Shown: positions 49,363 through 58,197, counted from the first letter of the stretch. The stretch is 64,000 nt of DNA from an uncultured Clostridia bacterium (GCA_902477755.1 CABSIK010000002.1:124001-188000); one strand, 5' to 3'. Program-made: numbers and translations. Notes: generated by a model not told the origin, from the sequence alone.

Positions 49363-49407
49363 AAAGACATGGTGCCTGTTTTGACAGGTATCATGTCTTT
49401 TTTGTTT
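49363..49407 (+). terminator. Terminator after the cyclase-family gene
   Basis: AAAGACATGGTGCCTGT (49363-49379) pairs with ACAGGTATCATGTCTTT (49384-49400) with few irregular pairs; T residues follow. Confidence 0.82.
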
Positions 49408-49625
49408 TTCGGAGGCGCCAGTTTTAGGAAAAATCATAGAATGTGTCATGAAATGCAGAAATTTTTGCCTGAATAACACTTTTTGCGGCAGCCTTTGCCA
49501 AAAATGAACAGGAAACGGCAATTAGGAAGGTGTCTATGGATGGAAGTACATACCAGCATTATAATAGGCTTACGCAAGGGGAAGTTTCCGAAAAACAAAA
49601 GAAGTAAATGGGGGTTTTTATTTTG

Positions 49626-50504
49626 ATGCAAGTAAGGAATAAAATTCGGGTGGTTATTGCAGATCGGGATCTGTTTTATCTGCAGAAGCTGAAGCTTTGT
49701 CTGGAGCGCCGCGGTGACATGGTAGTAGTAGGTATGGCAGATAATGGACCGGCGGTTTTTCGCATGGTGCAGGAAAGTACGCCAGATGTACTGCTGATGG
49801 ATGTCATTTTGGGGGAAAAAGATGGCGTCTGGGTGCTGGAACAGATGAAGGAGCAGAAAAAGGAATGTGTATGCATTATGATTTCTGCCATTGACAGTGA
49901 TACAGTGGTACGCCGTGCAGTTGCTATGGGTGCAGATTATTACATGGCAAAGCCCATACAGGGGGATCTGCTTCTGGAGCGGATCAGACAGCTGACAGAG
50001 CCCATACATCCTTATGGAAGCAAGGAGAAGATTTGGACAGCACAGAGAGAAGAAATCGTTCCGGAACGTCAGCGGGTATCTGCCCTTGAAGCGGAAATTT
50101 CTTCTTTATTGAGCCGCATGGGAGTACCTGCCAGCATTAAGGGATATCACTTTATACGGCAGGCGGTGATGATGGCCGTAGAGGATGCAGAAGTGATGAT
50201 TGGTATCACCAAAGGATTGTATCCCGATATTGCGCGGATGTATCACACTTCTGCCAGCAAGGTGGAGCGTGCCATTCGTCATGCGGTGGAAAGTGCCTGG
50301 AAGAAAAACGGCAGACAGGTATATTTTGAAATATCCGGTTATCATATGATAGAAAAGCCGACAAATGGTCAGTTTATCGCCATTTTGGCGGAATATTTCC
50401 GCATGCGCTATGGTCAGTCTTATCAGGTGGTTCCTTATGAAAAGGAAATGGTAAAGACTGAAAATGATTTGCACAGAGAAGAAAAATTGCTTTTGTTTTC
50501 CTGA
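49626..50504 (+). CDS. spo0A: Sporulation response regulator Spo0A
   Basis: Spo0A is the master regulator of entry into sporulation. The N-terminal receiver has the phosphorylatable Asp in LLMDVILGEKDGV, the switch Ser in CIMISAIDSD and the Lys in MAKPI. The C-terminal DNA-binding domain is clear: MGVPASIKGYHFIRQAVMMAVEDAEV, GITKGLYPDIARMYHTSASKVERAIRHAVESAW. Two receiver features are unusual: the acidic pair (ADD in Bacillus) reads ADRD, and the usual Pro after the phospho-Asp loop is missing. Start is taken at ATG 49626 after GGGGG; ATG 49608 is an alternative. A 3-kb insertion separates it from spoIVB. Confidence 0.92.
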   Translation: MQVRNKIRVVIADRDLFYLQKLKLCLERRGDMVVVGMADNGPAVFRMVQESTPDVLLMDVILGEKDGVWVLEQMKEQKKECVCIMISAIDSDTVVRRAVAMGADYYMAKPIQGDLLLERIRQLTEPIHPYGSKEKIWTAQREEIVPERQRVSALEAEISSLLSRMGVPASIKGYHFIRQAVMMAVEDAEVMIGITKGLYPDIARMYHTSASKVERAIRHAVESAWKKNGRQVYFEISGYHMIEKPTNGQFIAILAEYFRMRYGQSYQVVPYEKEMVKTENDLHREEKLLLFS

Positions 50505-50622
50505 TATAAAGAAATCGTAAAGAGTGTGTGAATCTGCATTGCTTAACGGAATTTTTATAGCTTTTTTGCATAATGATTTTTATAATCTCATTAAAAGAAT
50601 CATTGTGGAAGGGGCGAGTAAA

Positions 50623-50916
50623 ATGGAACGGCGTATGTTATGGGAAAAACAGATTGCAGATGAAAAAAATCGTGAGTTTACATTGCGGTATTTCTTGCTG
50701 GTGCATCCCGTTCCCAAGGGAGAAAATGTGTATGGTGTTGCCATTGATAAGATCAGTGGAGGACAGGTACTGGAACGGGAAGAAGTTTCCGGTCTTTCTG
50801 ACAGACAGGAAGAAATGGAAAACTTTTTGCAGAAATTATGTCAAGGAGACGCATTTCCGATGGAATTGGCAGAATTAGGAGATGACTATATTTCCGCCAA
50901 AGAATTTATCTGCTGA
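50623..50916 (+). CDS. Small conserved protein, DUF6514-like
   Basis: The 97-residue protein begins MERRMLW and carries an antiparallel beta-type region (FTLRYFLLVHPVPKGENVYGVAIDKISGGQVLEREEVSGLS) and a C-terminal helix ending FPMELAELGDDYISA. The pattern of a Tyr-rich strand, YG-V-I, a helix and an L-x-D-D-Y-I end is like the DUF6514 proteins of clostridia, whose function is not known. AAGGGGCGAG is the likely ribosome site; an open frame upstream lacks one. Confidence 0.6.
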   Translation: MERRMLWEKQIADEKNREFTLRYFLLVHPVPKGENVYGVAIDKISGGQVLEREEVSGLSDRQEEMENFLQKLCQGDAFPMELAELGDDYISAKEFIC

Positions 50917-50942
50917 GGAAAAAGCGTATTTCATACAAAAAC

Positions 50943-50987
50943 AAAAAGCACGGATTTCTATTTTTGTAGAAATAACCGTGCTTTTTT
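50943..50987. terminator. Rho-independent terminator
   Basis: AAAAAGCACGG (50943-50953) and CCGTGCTTTTTT (50976-50987) form the base of a stem extended by TTTCTA/TAGAAA. It can act in both directions between convergent genes. Confidence 0.85.
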
Positions 50988-50998
50988 CTTATGAAGAT

Positions 50999-51259
50999 TT
51001 AGTATTTTTTCAGAAGCCATTTTTGACTGCCCCCATTATAGGTAACTTCGTAAATCCGTTCCTGCCCACAAATGCTGCTGGAACAGCGAAAAGAAATGGT
51101 GGGAGTGCCGCCGAACATATTTTTTTCTGTTTGTAAGATTCGTCCGATGCGAATGACAATGGTTTTTCCGTCTTCTTCCATGCGAAAGCGCACAGGTGTG
51201 ACGATGCCTTCTTTGGAAGTCCAGGAAATCATATCAATTTGTTTATTTAAAAGCTTCAT
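50999..51259 (-). CDS. Small SOS-controlled protein of unknown function
   Basis: The 86-residue protein (MKLLNKQIDMISWTSKEG) appears to be a small beta-rich fold with two Cys in SFRCSSSICGQERIYEV. Similar short proteins are often found next to DNA polymerase IV genes in clostridia; this is my recollection of the family and not a search result. No polymerase gene is here. ATG at 51259 has GGAGGG upstream. Its promoter has a LexA box in the spacer, so it should be induced by DNA damage. Confidence 0.7.
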   Translation of the reverse strand: MKLLNKQIDMISWTSKEGIVTPVRFRMEEDGKTIVIRIGRILQTEKNMFGGTPTISFRCSSSICGQERIYEVTYNGGSQKWLLKKY

Positions 51260-51286
51260 GGCAATCCCTCCAGTCTTGTTGCTTTT

Positions 51287-51315
51287 ATTATATACGAACA
51301 TACGTTCTTGTTCAA
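51287..51315 (-). promoter_or_regulatory. Promoter of the SOS-controlled small protein
   Basis: On the minus strand TTGAAC (51315-51310) and TATAAT (51292-51287) are 17 bases apart. Confidence 0.8.
51295..51308. promoter_or_regulatory. LexA operator (SOS box)
   Basis: CGAACATACGTTCT matches the Gram-positive LexA site CGAACRNRYGTTCG at all but the last base. It lies exactly between the -35 and -10 of the small-protein promoter. Confidence 0.82.
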
Positions 51316-51438
51316 GAGGAAAATATGGGAAAATTATTTTTTTCAGAACCATGACAAATTTCTTAAGATGGAGAAAGAACTATTGTGCTTTCAAGCTGTT
51401 TTTTGTATGATAGACAAAAAAGAAAAGGGGGAGCAGAC

Positions 51439-51651
51439 ATGGAAAAAATGCAGTTTGTTTGTCCGAAATGCGGATGTCATGAATTTGTGCAGGATCAGTT
51501 CCAAGCCACTGGCGGCACCATGGCGAAGTTATTTGATATCCAAAACAAAAAATTTATTACCATCAGCTGTGAAAAATGCGGATATACAGAAATTTATCGG
51601 GCAGAAACATCTACAGGAGCAAATATTCTGGATTTCCTTATCGGAGGCTGA
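51439..51651 (+). CDS. Zinc-ribbon protein (DUF2082-like)
   Basis: The 70-residue protein has two CxxC knuckles, VCPKCGCHEF at the start and SCEKCGYTEIYRAE later, which would bind one zinc ion. It ends with LDFLIGG. This pattern matches small zinc-ribbon proteins of the DUF2082 group, thought to bind nucleic acid but without proven role. ATG at 51439 follows GGGGGAG. Confidence 0.78.
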   Translation: MEKMQFVCPKCGCHEFVQDQFQATGGTMAKLFDIQNKKFITISCEKCGYTEIYRAETSTGANILDFLIGG

Positions 51652-51667
51652 AAAACTGTGTAAGAAC

Positions 51668-51711
51668 AATAAGAACAGTGTGGCTGTGAAACCGCATTGT
51701 TCTTATTTTTG
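51668..51711 (+). terminator. Rho-independent terminator
   Basis: AATAAGAACAGTGTGG (51668-51683) pairs with CCGCATTGTTCTTATT (51692-51707) over 16 positions with two wobbles, followed by T residues. Confidence 0.88.
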
Positions 51712-51814
51712 TACAGAAAAGAAAAGCAGGCATTGGAAAAATCACGAAAAAATGGAAAGGGAATGGAAAAAAGGTGATGGTTTCGCTGTTTTTTACCAAG
51801 TAAAAGTAAAATCG

Positions 51815-51843
51815 TTGCAAAATGAAAAACACATTTGTATAAT
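51815..51843 (+). promoter_or_regulatory. Promoter of the glutamine synthetase gene
   Basis: TTGCAA (51815-51820) and TATAAT (51838-51843) are 17 bases apart, about 57 bases before the start codon. Confidence 0.75.
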
Positions 51844-51899
51844 ATAAATATCATGCTTATAAGGAAATACAACTGTATGGAAGGAGAAAGTAACGGCGT

Positions 51900-54008
51900 A
51901 TGTACGAAAAAGTATCAATTCCAGAAATTTTTGGCATGAATGTATTCAATGATTCCATGATGCGGGATCACTTGCCAAAACATGTGTATGAAGAACTGAA
52001 AAAAACCATTGAACGAGGCGAAATGCTGAATTCTTCCATTGCGGATATCATTGCCAATGCTATGAAAGATTGGGCATTGGAACGTGGTGCGACACACTAT
52101 ACCCACTGGTTCCAGCCTATGACCGGCATTACCGCAGAAAAACATGATTCCTTCCTGGCACCGCCTGTCAATGGCAGAGCCATTATGGAATTTTCCGGCA
52201 AAGAGCTGATCAAAGGGGAATCTGACGCATCTTCTTTCCCTTCCGGCGGTCTGCGTGCCACATTTGAAGCCAGAGGATATACCGCTTGGGACTGCACATC
52301 TCCTGCGTTTTTGCGTGAGGATGCAGGCGGCGTTACATTATATATCCCTACAGCGTTTTGTTCCTACACAGGGGAAGCGCTGGACAAAAAGACACCTTTG
52401 CTGCGTTCCATGGAAGCAGTCAGCAGCCAGGCTATGCGTATTTTACGTCTGTTCGGCAATACAACAGCCAAAAAGATCAGCGTGTATGCCGGTGCAGAAC
52501 AGGAGTATTTCCTCATTGACCGTGAATTGTATAATAAAAGAAAAGATCTGATCTTTACAGGCAGAACATTGTTTGGTGCGGCACCTCCCAAAGGACAGGA
52601 GCTGGATGACCACTATTTCGGCAGCATCAAAGAAAGAATTGCCTGCTTCATGCATGAATTGAATGTGGAACTGTGGAAGCTTGGCGTTTCTGCAAAAACA
52701 CAGCATAACGAAGTAGCGCCTGCACAGCATGAATTGGCGCCTATTTTCAGCGACTGCAACACAGCTACAGACCATAACCAGCTGATTATGGAAGCTATGA
52801 AACGTATTGCCAGCCACCATGGTTTGGCTTGTCTGCTCCATGAAAAACCTTTTGCTGGTGTAAACGGCAGTGGTAAACACAACAACTGGTCTATGGGTAC
52901 TGATGATGGGCAGAATCTGCTGGATCCCGGCAAAACACCTCACGAAAATGCACAGTTCCTGATCTTCCTGACAGCTATTATCAAAGGCGTAGATCAGTAC
53001 GCGGATATTCTGCGCGTGGCTGCTGCCAGCCATGGCAATGACCATCGTTTGGGTGCGGCAGAAGCGCCTCCGGCAATCATTTCCATTTTCCTTGGGGATC
53101 AGCTTCAGGATATTTTCGACCAGATCGAGCATGGGGAAGCAACCAGCAGTTTGCAGGGCGGTAAAATGCGCGTAGGCGTAAACACACTGCCTTACCTGAA
53201 TAGAGATGCAACAGACAGAAACAGAACATCTCCGCTGGCATTTACAGGGAATAAATTTGAATTCCGTATGCCGCCTTCTTCTGGTTCTATTTCTGGCCCC
53301 AACTTTGTATTTAATACCATTGTGGCAGATGCCCTGAAGGAATTTGCGGATCATCTGGAAAAAGCAGAGGACTTTAATGAAGCTGTACACGACTTGATCC
53401 GTGACACATATATTGCCCATAAACGAGTTATCTTTGACGGCAATGGCTATTCTGAAGAATGGAGACAGGAGGCGGCTCGCAGAGGTCTGCCCAATATTGA
53501 CAATACAGTGGATGCCATTCCTGCGCTGATTACAGATAAAGCCATCAGCCTTTTTGAACGTCATCATGTATTGAGTCGTCTGGAACTGCATTCCCGTGCA
53601 GAAATCAATTATGAAGCATATATCAAACAGATCAATATTGAAGCAAAGACTATGATTGATATTGCTTCCAAACAGATTCGTCCTGCTGTGCTGAAATACG
53701 CAGGCAGTGTGGCACAGTCTTTGGCAGCTATCAAATCTGTAGGCGGAGATACTTCTGTTGCAGAAGAACTGCTGCAGGAAATCAATGAAAATATTGCTCA
53801 GTTCCATAAGGCATTGAAGCATTTGGAAGAAGTGGCAGAACAGGCACAGCTTCTCCAGGGCAGCAGCCGTTCTCAGGCTGTATTCTGCCGTGATTATGTA
53901 TTCCAAGCCATGCAGGCACTACGTGTTCCTGCGGATGCTTTGGAAATGCTGGTGGACGAAGATGTATGGCCATTCCCTACTTATGGCGAACTGCTGTATA
54001 ATATCTGA
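51900..54008 (+). CDS. glnN: Glutamine synthetase type III
   Basis: This enzyme makes glutamine from glutamate, ammonia and ATP. The 702-residue length and the start with FGMNVFNDSMMRDHLPKHVYEEL mark the GSIII class, far longer than GSI (about 450). GSIII-specific blocks seen are HWFQPMTGITAEKHDSF, GAEQEYFLID, KTQHNEVAPAQHELAP and GVNGSGKHNNWSMGTDDGQNL, then RNRTSPLAFTGNKFEFR. It is a single-gene unit with its own promoter and terminator. No PII or GlnR gene is adjacent. Confidence 0.96.
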   Translation: MYEKVSIPEIFGMNVFNDSMMRDHLPKHVYEELKKTIERGEMLNSSIADIIANAMKDWALERGATHYTHWFQPMTGITAEKHDSFLAPPVNGRAIMEFSGKELIKGESDASSFPSGGLRATFEARGYTAWDCTSPAFLREDAGGVTLYIPTAFCSYTGEALDKKTPLLRSMEAVSSQAMRILRLFGNTTAKKISVYAGAEQEYFLIDRELYNKRKDLIFTGRTLFGAAPPKGQELDDHYFGSIKERIACFMHELNVELWKLGVSAKTQHNEVAPAQHELAPIFSDCNTATDHNQLIMEAMKRIASHHGLACLLHEKPFAGVNGSGKHNNWSMGTDDGQNLLDPGKTPHENAQFLIFLTAIIKGVDQYADILRVAAASHGNDHRLGAAEAPPAIISIFLGDQLQDIFDQIEHGEATSSLQGGKMRVGVNTLPYLNRDATDRNRTSPLAFTGNKFEFRMPPSSGSISGPNFVFNTIVADALKEFADHLEKAEDFNEAVHDLIRDTYIAHKRVIFDGNGYSEEWRQEAARRGLPNIDNTVDAIPALITDKAISLFERHHVLSRLELHSRAEINYEAYIKQINIEAKTMIDIASKQIRPAVLKYAGSVAQSLAAIKSVGGDTSVAEELLQEINENIAQFHKALKHLEEVAEQAQLLQGSSRSQAVFCRDYVFQAMQALRVPADALEMLVDEDVWPFPTYGELLYNI

Positions 54009-54501
54009 TGTAATATTGTAAGACAAGTTTATATAGTGCGTTTGAAACCTCACCGCTTTTTCTGTGAAAACATGGAAAAAAGGTGAGGTTTTCTACGTTT
54101 AACGGGAGTGGAGCCAGAAAAGAAAAGAATAGAAAAGTTGTAAGACAAAGTGGCAAAAGATATAAATAAAATGTATCTTTTTTAGAAAAAATATAAATAG
54201 TTTACAAACAGAAAAGGAAAACAGATAGGAAATTGCCTTATATATGGGTAGCATTTTTCTAGGGATTTATGTTTTTTTTTCTGTGCTTGCCAAAAAAACT
54301 GTTAAATTTCTTGCAAAGTAGAAAGAAGTGTGTTATTATGTATACATAAAGCAGAAGAAAACGGGGAGTTTTGCATAAAGTTTGAAAAAAATTAAACATC
54401 AAATTATGCATTTAACCTATTTGAATTGATAGATTATAAAAAATAACTAAAAAATATAGTGTTTATTCTATGTGCATTATCGAAAAGTAGAGGTGGAAAA
54501 G
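54009..54501 (+). other. Long AT-rich intergenic region with a terminator and a promoter
   Basis: A terminator for glnN lies at 54045-54093: AAACCTCACC (54045-54054) pairs with GGTGAGGTTT (54082-54091). A promoter for the following operon is TTGCAA (54311-54316), 17 bases, TATTAT (54334-54339). The leader between about 54346 and the ATPase start is some 155 bases, long enough for a regulatory RNA, but I find no known riboswitch signature in it. No gene is supported here. Confidence 0.65.
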
Positions 54502-55182
54502 ATGGTTTCTAATGATAAAAGAATCCGTATCATCACAGGTCACTACGGTAGTGGGAAAACAGAATTTGCAGTCAATTATGTGACCGCTCTTCGGGAACAG
54601 ACCGAAGGAAAAGTAGCCATTGCCGATTTGGATATCGTAAATGTTTATTTCCGCTCCCGTGAAAAGAAGGAAGAACTGGAAGCGAAGGGAATCAAGGTTA
54701 TCGCATCCAACATCGAAGGAGCCGGCGCGGATGTGCCTGCTGTTTCCGGTGCGATGACAATGCCTGTTACAAACAAGGAATTCCAGTATGTGGTTGACTT
54801 GGGCGGCAACGATGTTGGCACCCTGGTTCTTGGCAGAATGAAACCCCTTCTGCATCCGGAGGAAACAGACTTTTTTATGGTAGTCAATACATATCGTCCC
54901 AATACCTCTACACCGGAAGGTGTGATCGAACAGATGGAAAATCTGGAGTATGCTTCGGGACTCAAAGTGACTGGCTTCATCAATAACACGAATCTGGTTC
55001 GCGAAACAACAGCGCAGTGTCTCGTAGAAGGAGATGCGGTATTGAGAGAAGTAACCAAACGTACAGGCGTCCCTGTAAAGTATGTGACATATGTTGAAGA
55101 ACTTTTGACAGAAGGCATACCGGAAGGGCTTGCAGGGGAACCTTTCCCCATGAAGTTTAATATGCGGAAAACCTGGATGTAA
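54502..55182 (+). CDS. P-loop ATPase linked to the 2-oxoacid oxidoreductase operon
   Basis: The 226-residue protein has a Walker A-like GHYGSGKTEFAVNY, VAIADLDIVNVYFRSREK (a deviant switch segment as in SIMIBI/MinD-type NTPases) and YVVDLGGNDVGTLVLG (Walker B region). It may help insert cofactors or clusters into the oxidoreductase, but that is inferred only from its position 29 bases upstream of the ferredoxin subunit. ATG 54502 has GAGGTGG upstream; the longer frame from 54472 lacks a ribosome site. Confidence 0.75.
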   Translation: MVSNDKRIRIITGHYGSGKTEFAVNYVTALREQTEGKVAIADLDIVNVYFRSREKKEELEAKGIKVIASNIEGAGADVPAVSGAMTMPVTNKEFQYVVDLGGNDVGTLVLGRMKPLLHPEETDFFMVVNTYRPNTSTPEGVIEQMENLEYASGLKVTGFINNTNLVRETTAQCLVEGDAVLREVTKRTGVPVKYVTYVEELLTEGIPEGLAGEPFPMKFNMRKTWM

Positions 55183-55211
55183 ATTCAAATATTTATGGAG
55201 GTGTATTTTGA

Positions 55212-55427
55212 ATGGCAAAAGGTAGAGTAACAATTGATGAAGTGATCTGTAAAGGTTGCGGTCTTTGTGTTTCTGTTTGTCCTAAGAACGTACTGGCTCT
55301 TTCGACAACAAAAATCAATCCCGCAGGTTACAATCCCGCAGAAATGGTGAGCGAAGACTGTATCGCTTGCACAAGCTGCGCGAAAATGTGCCCTGACTGC
55401 GCAATCACAGTAGAAAAGCTCGACTAA
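55212..55427 (+). CDS. 2-oxoacid:ferredoxin oxidoreductase, delta (ferredoxin-like) subunit
   Basis: The 71-residue protein has two complete 4Fe-4S motifs, CKGCGLCVSVCP and CIACTSCAKMCP. It starts with MAKGRVTIDEV, as in the KorD/VorD subunits of ferredoxin oxidoreductases. It passes electrons from the thiamine-diphosphate site to free ferredoxin. It is first in the order delta-alpha-beta-gamma, typical of VOR/KOR operons. Confidence 0.9.
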   Translation: MAKGRVTIDEVICKGCGLCVSVCPKNVLALSTTKINPAGYNPAEMVSEDCIACTSCAKMCPDCAITVEKLD

Positions 55428-55446
55428 TAAGGGAGGAGGAACATCA

Positions 55447-56505
55447 ATGGCAAAAGTTTTAATGAAAGGCAACGAAGCAGTTGGTAAAGCAGCGATTGAG
55501 GCGGGTTGCAGATATTTCTTCGGTTATCCCATCACTCCTCAGAGCGAAGTACCAGAATATTTATCCAGTGAACTGCCCAAAGTAGGCGGTACATTTGTTC
55601 AGGCAGAATCCGAAGTAGCAGCGATTAACATGGTTTATGGCGCAGCAGCAGCAGGCGCACGTGTTCTGACCAGCTCTTCTTCTCCCGGTATCGCGCTGAA
55701 ACAGGAAGGTATCGGTTATATCTCTAACGCAGGTCTGCCCGCAGTTATCATCAACATGATGCGTGGGGGCCCGGGTCTGGGTACCATTCAGCCCGGTCAG
55801 GCTGACTATAACATGGCTGTTAAAGGCGGCGCAAACGGTGACTACCACAACGTAGTACTGGCACCCGCATCCGTTCAGGAAGCAGTTAACATGGTTATGG
55901 AAGCATTCGATATCGCTGATATGTACGGCATCCCTGTAATCGTTCTGGCTGACGGTCTGATTGGTCAGATGATGGAACCTGTAGAATTCAACTATGTTCG
56001 CAGAGAAGGTATCCCTGAAAAAACATGGGCTCTGACAGGTAAAGGCAAAGGCGAAAGACATAACATCAAAAACCTGGTTATTGATCCCGATGACTGTGAA
56101 GACTGGAACCATGAACACTATGAAGTTTATGAAAAAGTTGAAGCGAACGAACAGGCTTGGGAAGAATATCTGCTGGATGATGCAGAATATGCTTTCGTTT
56201 CCTATGGTACAGCATCCAGAGTTGTAAGAACAGCAATCGGCTACCTGAGAGCTGAAGGTTACAAAGTTGGTATGCTCAGACCTAAAACACTGTGGCCTTT
56301 CCCTCAGAAAGCATTTGATAAATGGAACGATCAGATCAAAAAATACCTGGATGTAGAAATGTCCATGGGTCAGATGGTTCCTGACGTTGCTTATGCATGT
56401 AACGATAAAAACAAAGTAGCATTCCACGGCAGAACAGGCGGTAACGTACCTACTGTTGACGAAGTGGTTGCATTCGGTAAAGAAGTTATGGGAGGTGACA
56501 AATAA
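55447..56505 (+). CDS. 2-oxoacid:ferredoxin oxidoreductase, alpha subunit
   Basis: The 352-residue subunit has the pyrimidine-binding domain of thiamine diphosphate enzymes (FFGYPITPQSEVPEYL with the family's YPITPSSE motif, FVQAESEVAAINMVYGAAAAG) and domain II at the C-terminal end (YAFVSYGTASRVVRTAI, MLRPKTLWPFP). It resembles VorB/KorA, which oxidise branched-chain 2-oxoacids or 2-oxoglutarate to acyl-CoA and CO2. The exact substrate cannot be told. It overlaps the beta gene by one base. Confidence 0.92.
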   Translation: MAKVLMKGNEAVGKAAIEAGCRYFFGYPITPQSEVPEYLSSELPKVGGTFVQAESEVAAINMVYGAAAAGARVLTSSSSPGIALKQEGIGYISNAGLPAVIINMMRGGPGLGTIQPGQADYNMAVKGGANGDYHNVVLAPASVQEAVNMVMEAFDIADMYGIPVIVLADGLIGQMMEPVEFNYVRREGIPEKTWALTGKGKGERHNIKNLVIDPDDCEDWNHEHYEVYEKVEANEQAWEEYLLDDAEYAFVSYGTASRVVRTAIGYLRAEGYKVGMLRPKTLWPFPQKAFDKWNDQIKKYLDVEMSMGQMVPDVAYACNDKNKVAFHGRTGGNVPTVDEVVAFGKEVMGGDK

Positions 56506-57257
56506 TGGCAGTTGTATTCGAAAAAACAAAAGCGTTAACTGATGTCAAATTGCATTATTGTCCTGGTTGTGCACACGGTATCGTACATAGACTGGTAGCA
56601 GAAGTACTGGAAGAACTGGGCGAAGTTGAAAACGCAATCGCTTGCGTACCCGTAGGTTGTGCTGTATTTGCAAACAACTACTTCAACTTTGATGCTATTC
56701 AGTGTGCACACGGTCGTGCTCCCGCAACAGCAACAGGTATCAAGAGAGTTCATCCCGATAACATCGTTATGACATATCAGGGCGATGGTGACTTGGCTTC
56801 CATCGGTACTTGTGAAATCGTTCATGCAGCAGCTAGAGGCGAAAAGATTACAACAATCTTTATCAACAACGGTATTTACGGTATGACAGGCGGTCAGATG
56901 GCTCCTACCACACTGCCCGGCATGAAAGCTACAACAGCAAAAGCTGGCCGTGATCCTAAAATCAATGGTAACCCTCTGCGCGTTTCCGAAATGCTGGCTA
57001 CACTGACAGGTCCTGCTTACATCGAAAGAGTAAGTATTTCTACACCTGCACAGGTTACAGCAGCTAAGAGAGCAATCAAAAAAGCTTTTGAAATTCAGAG
57101 ACAGGGTCTGGGCTTCACATTCATCGAAGTTGTTGCTAGCTGCCCTACAAACTGGGGCTTGACACCTGTAAAAGCTATGGAATTTGTAAGAGAAAAAATG
57201 ATCCCTTACTATCCTCTTGGCGTATTCAAAGACATCACAGCAGAGGAGGGCAAATAA
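56505..57257 (+). CDS. 2-oxoacid:ferredoxin oxidoreductase, beta subunit
   Basis: The 250-residue subunit binds thiamine diphosphate through YQGDGDLASIGTCEIVHAAARGEKITTIFINNGIYGMTGGQ (the GDG...N motif), and has CPGCAHGIVHRLV at the start. Together with the alpha subunit it forms the catalytic core. The C-terminal KMIPYYPLGVFKD is typical of KorB/VorA. It ends two bases before the gamma subunit start, so the operon is tightly packed. Confidence 0.92.
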   Translation: MAVVFEKTKALTDVKLHYCPGCAHGIVHRLVAEVLEELGEVENAIACVPVGCAVFANNYFNFDAIQCAHGRAPATATGIKRVHPDNIVMTYQGDGDLASIGTCEIVHAAARGEKITTIFINNGIYGMTGGQMAPTTLPGMKATTAKAGRDPKINGNPLRVSEMLATLTGPAYIERVSISTPAQVTAAKRAIKKAFEIQRQGLGFTFIEVVASCPTNWGLTPVKAMEFVREKMIPYYPLGVFKDITAEEGK

Positions 57258-57258
57258 T

Positions 57259-57819
57259 ATGAGTACATTTTCTTCTATCATTGCAGGTTTCGGTGGTCAG
57301 GGCTCTTTGCTGATGGGTAAAATTATGGCTTACTCCGGTATGCTGGAAGGAAAAGAAGTATCTTGGTGTCCTTCCTACGGCCCCGAAATGCGTGGCGGTA
57401 CTGCAAACGTAAACGTAATCATTTCTGACGAAGGTATCGGTTCTCCTGTTATCACAAAAGATGCTGACTGCATCGTGGCACTGAACCAGCCTTCCCTGGA
57501 TAAATTTGCTCCCGTTGTAAAAGCTGGTGGTTCTCTGGTTATCAACGCTGACCTGTGCACAGCAGATCATCTGGAAGTAAAAGAAGGCGTAAAAGTATAT
57601 GCAGTTCCTGCAAACAGAATTGCAACAGACGCTTTCGGTGGTTCCAAACTGGCTAACTTGGTAATGCTGGGTGCAGTTGTTTACGCAACAGGCGCAATCG
57701 CAGTTGAAGGCATGGATGACACATTCGCTCATGTATTCGAAGGTGGTAAAGCGAAATTTATCCCCGACAACAAAAAAGCATTCGAACTTGGTTTCAACTA
57801 TGCAAAAGAAAACTGCTAA
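57259..57819 (+). CDS. 2-oxoacid:ferredoxin oxidoreductase, gamma subunit
   Basis: The 186-residue subunit has the gamma-domain start SIIAGFGGQGSLLMGKIMAYSGMLEGKEVSWCPSYGPEMRGGTANVNVIIS, which is diagnostic for this family. It completes the four-subunit enzyme. The ATG at 57259 follows GAGGAGGG; an in-frame upstream start inside the beta gene is unlikely. A terminator ends the operon. Confidence 0.93.
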   Translation: MSTFSSIIAGFGGQGSLLMGKIMAYSGMLEGKEVSWCPSYGPEMRGGTANVNVIISDEGIGSPVITKDADCIVALNQPSLDKFAPVVKAGGSLVINADLCTADHLEVKEGVKVYAVPANRIATDAFGGSKLANLVMLGAVVYATGAIAVEGMDDTFAHVFEGGKAKFIPDNKKAFELGFNYAKENC

Positions 57820-58197
57820 TTTCAGTTGACTGAAAATGCATTTCAACCCCCGTATCGGATTTTCCCGGTACGGGGGTTTTTTATAAAAACTCTAAATATT
57901 TACACAGAAATACGCCTAGTCTAATAGAAAACGGGACTGCTGTTTTTATTCTGGTTATTAACAGTTTTACTAAGCGTGGATATGGTTCCAATGTGCACAG
58001 CAAAGAGCGGATTTTTGATATATGCTGTAATAAAGTGAATTGTTTGAACGAAAGCATCATGATCACAAGTGACTGTCATTGACCCAAAGGCTTTGGTGAC
58101 AACGCCTGTTTGATATGCTATGATTGAATTTATAATGGTTTTCTTATTTTTTGTCTGCATAGATAGAAATATATTCTGATGATCAGGAGCGTGATAT
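57820..58197 (+). other. Intergenic region with a terminator and no supported gene
   Basis: AACCCCCGTA (57845-57854) and TACGGGGGTT (57869-57878) form a strong terminator with a T run after the gamma subunit. The rest, about 300 bases, holds only a 79-codon minus-strand frame (57921-58160) without a ribosome site. I see nothing else. Confidence 0.65.

Noticed and set aside
57921..58160. 79-codon minus-strand frame
   Set aside because: Parts of the translation look protein-like, but there is no ribosome site or promoter and no recognised family; it could be a remnant, but this cannot be shown here.
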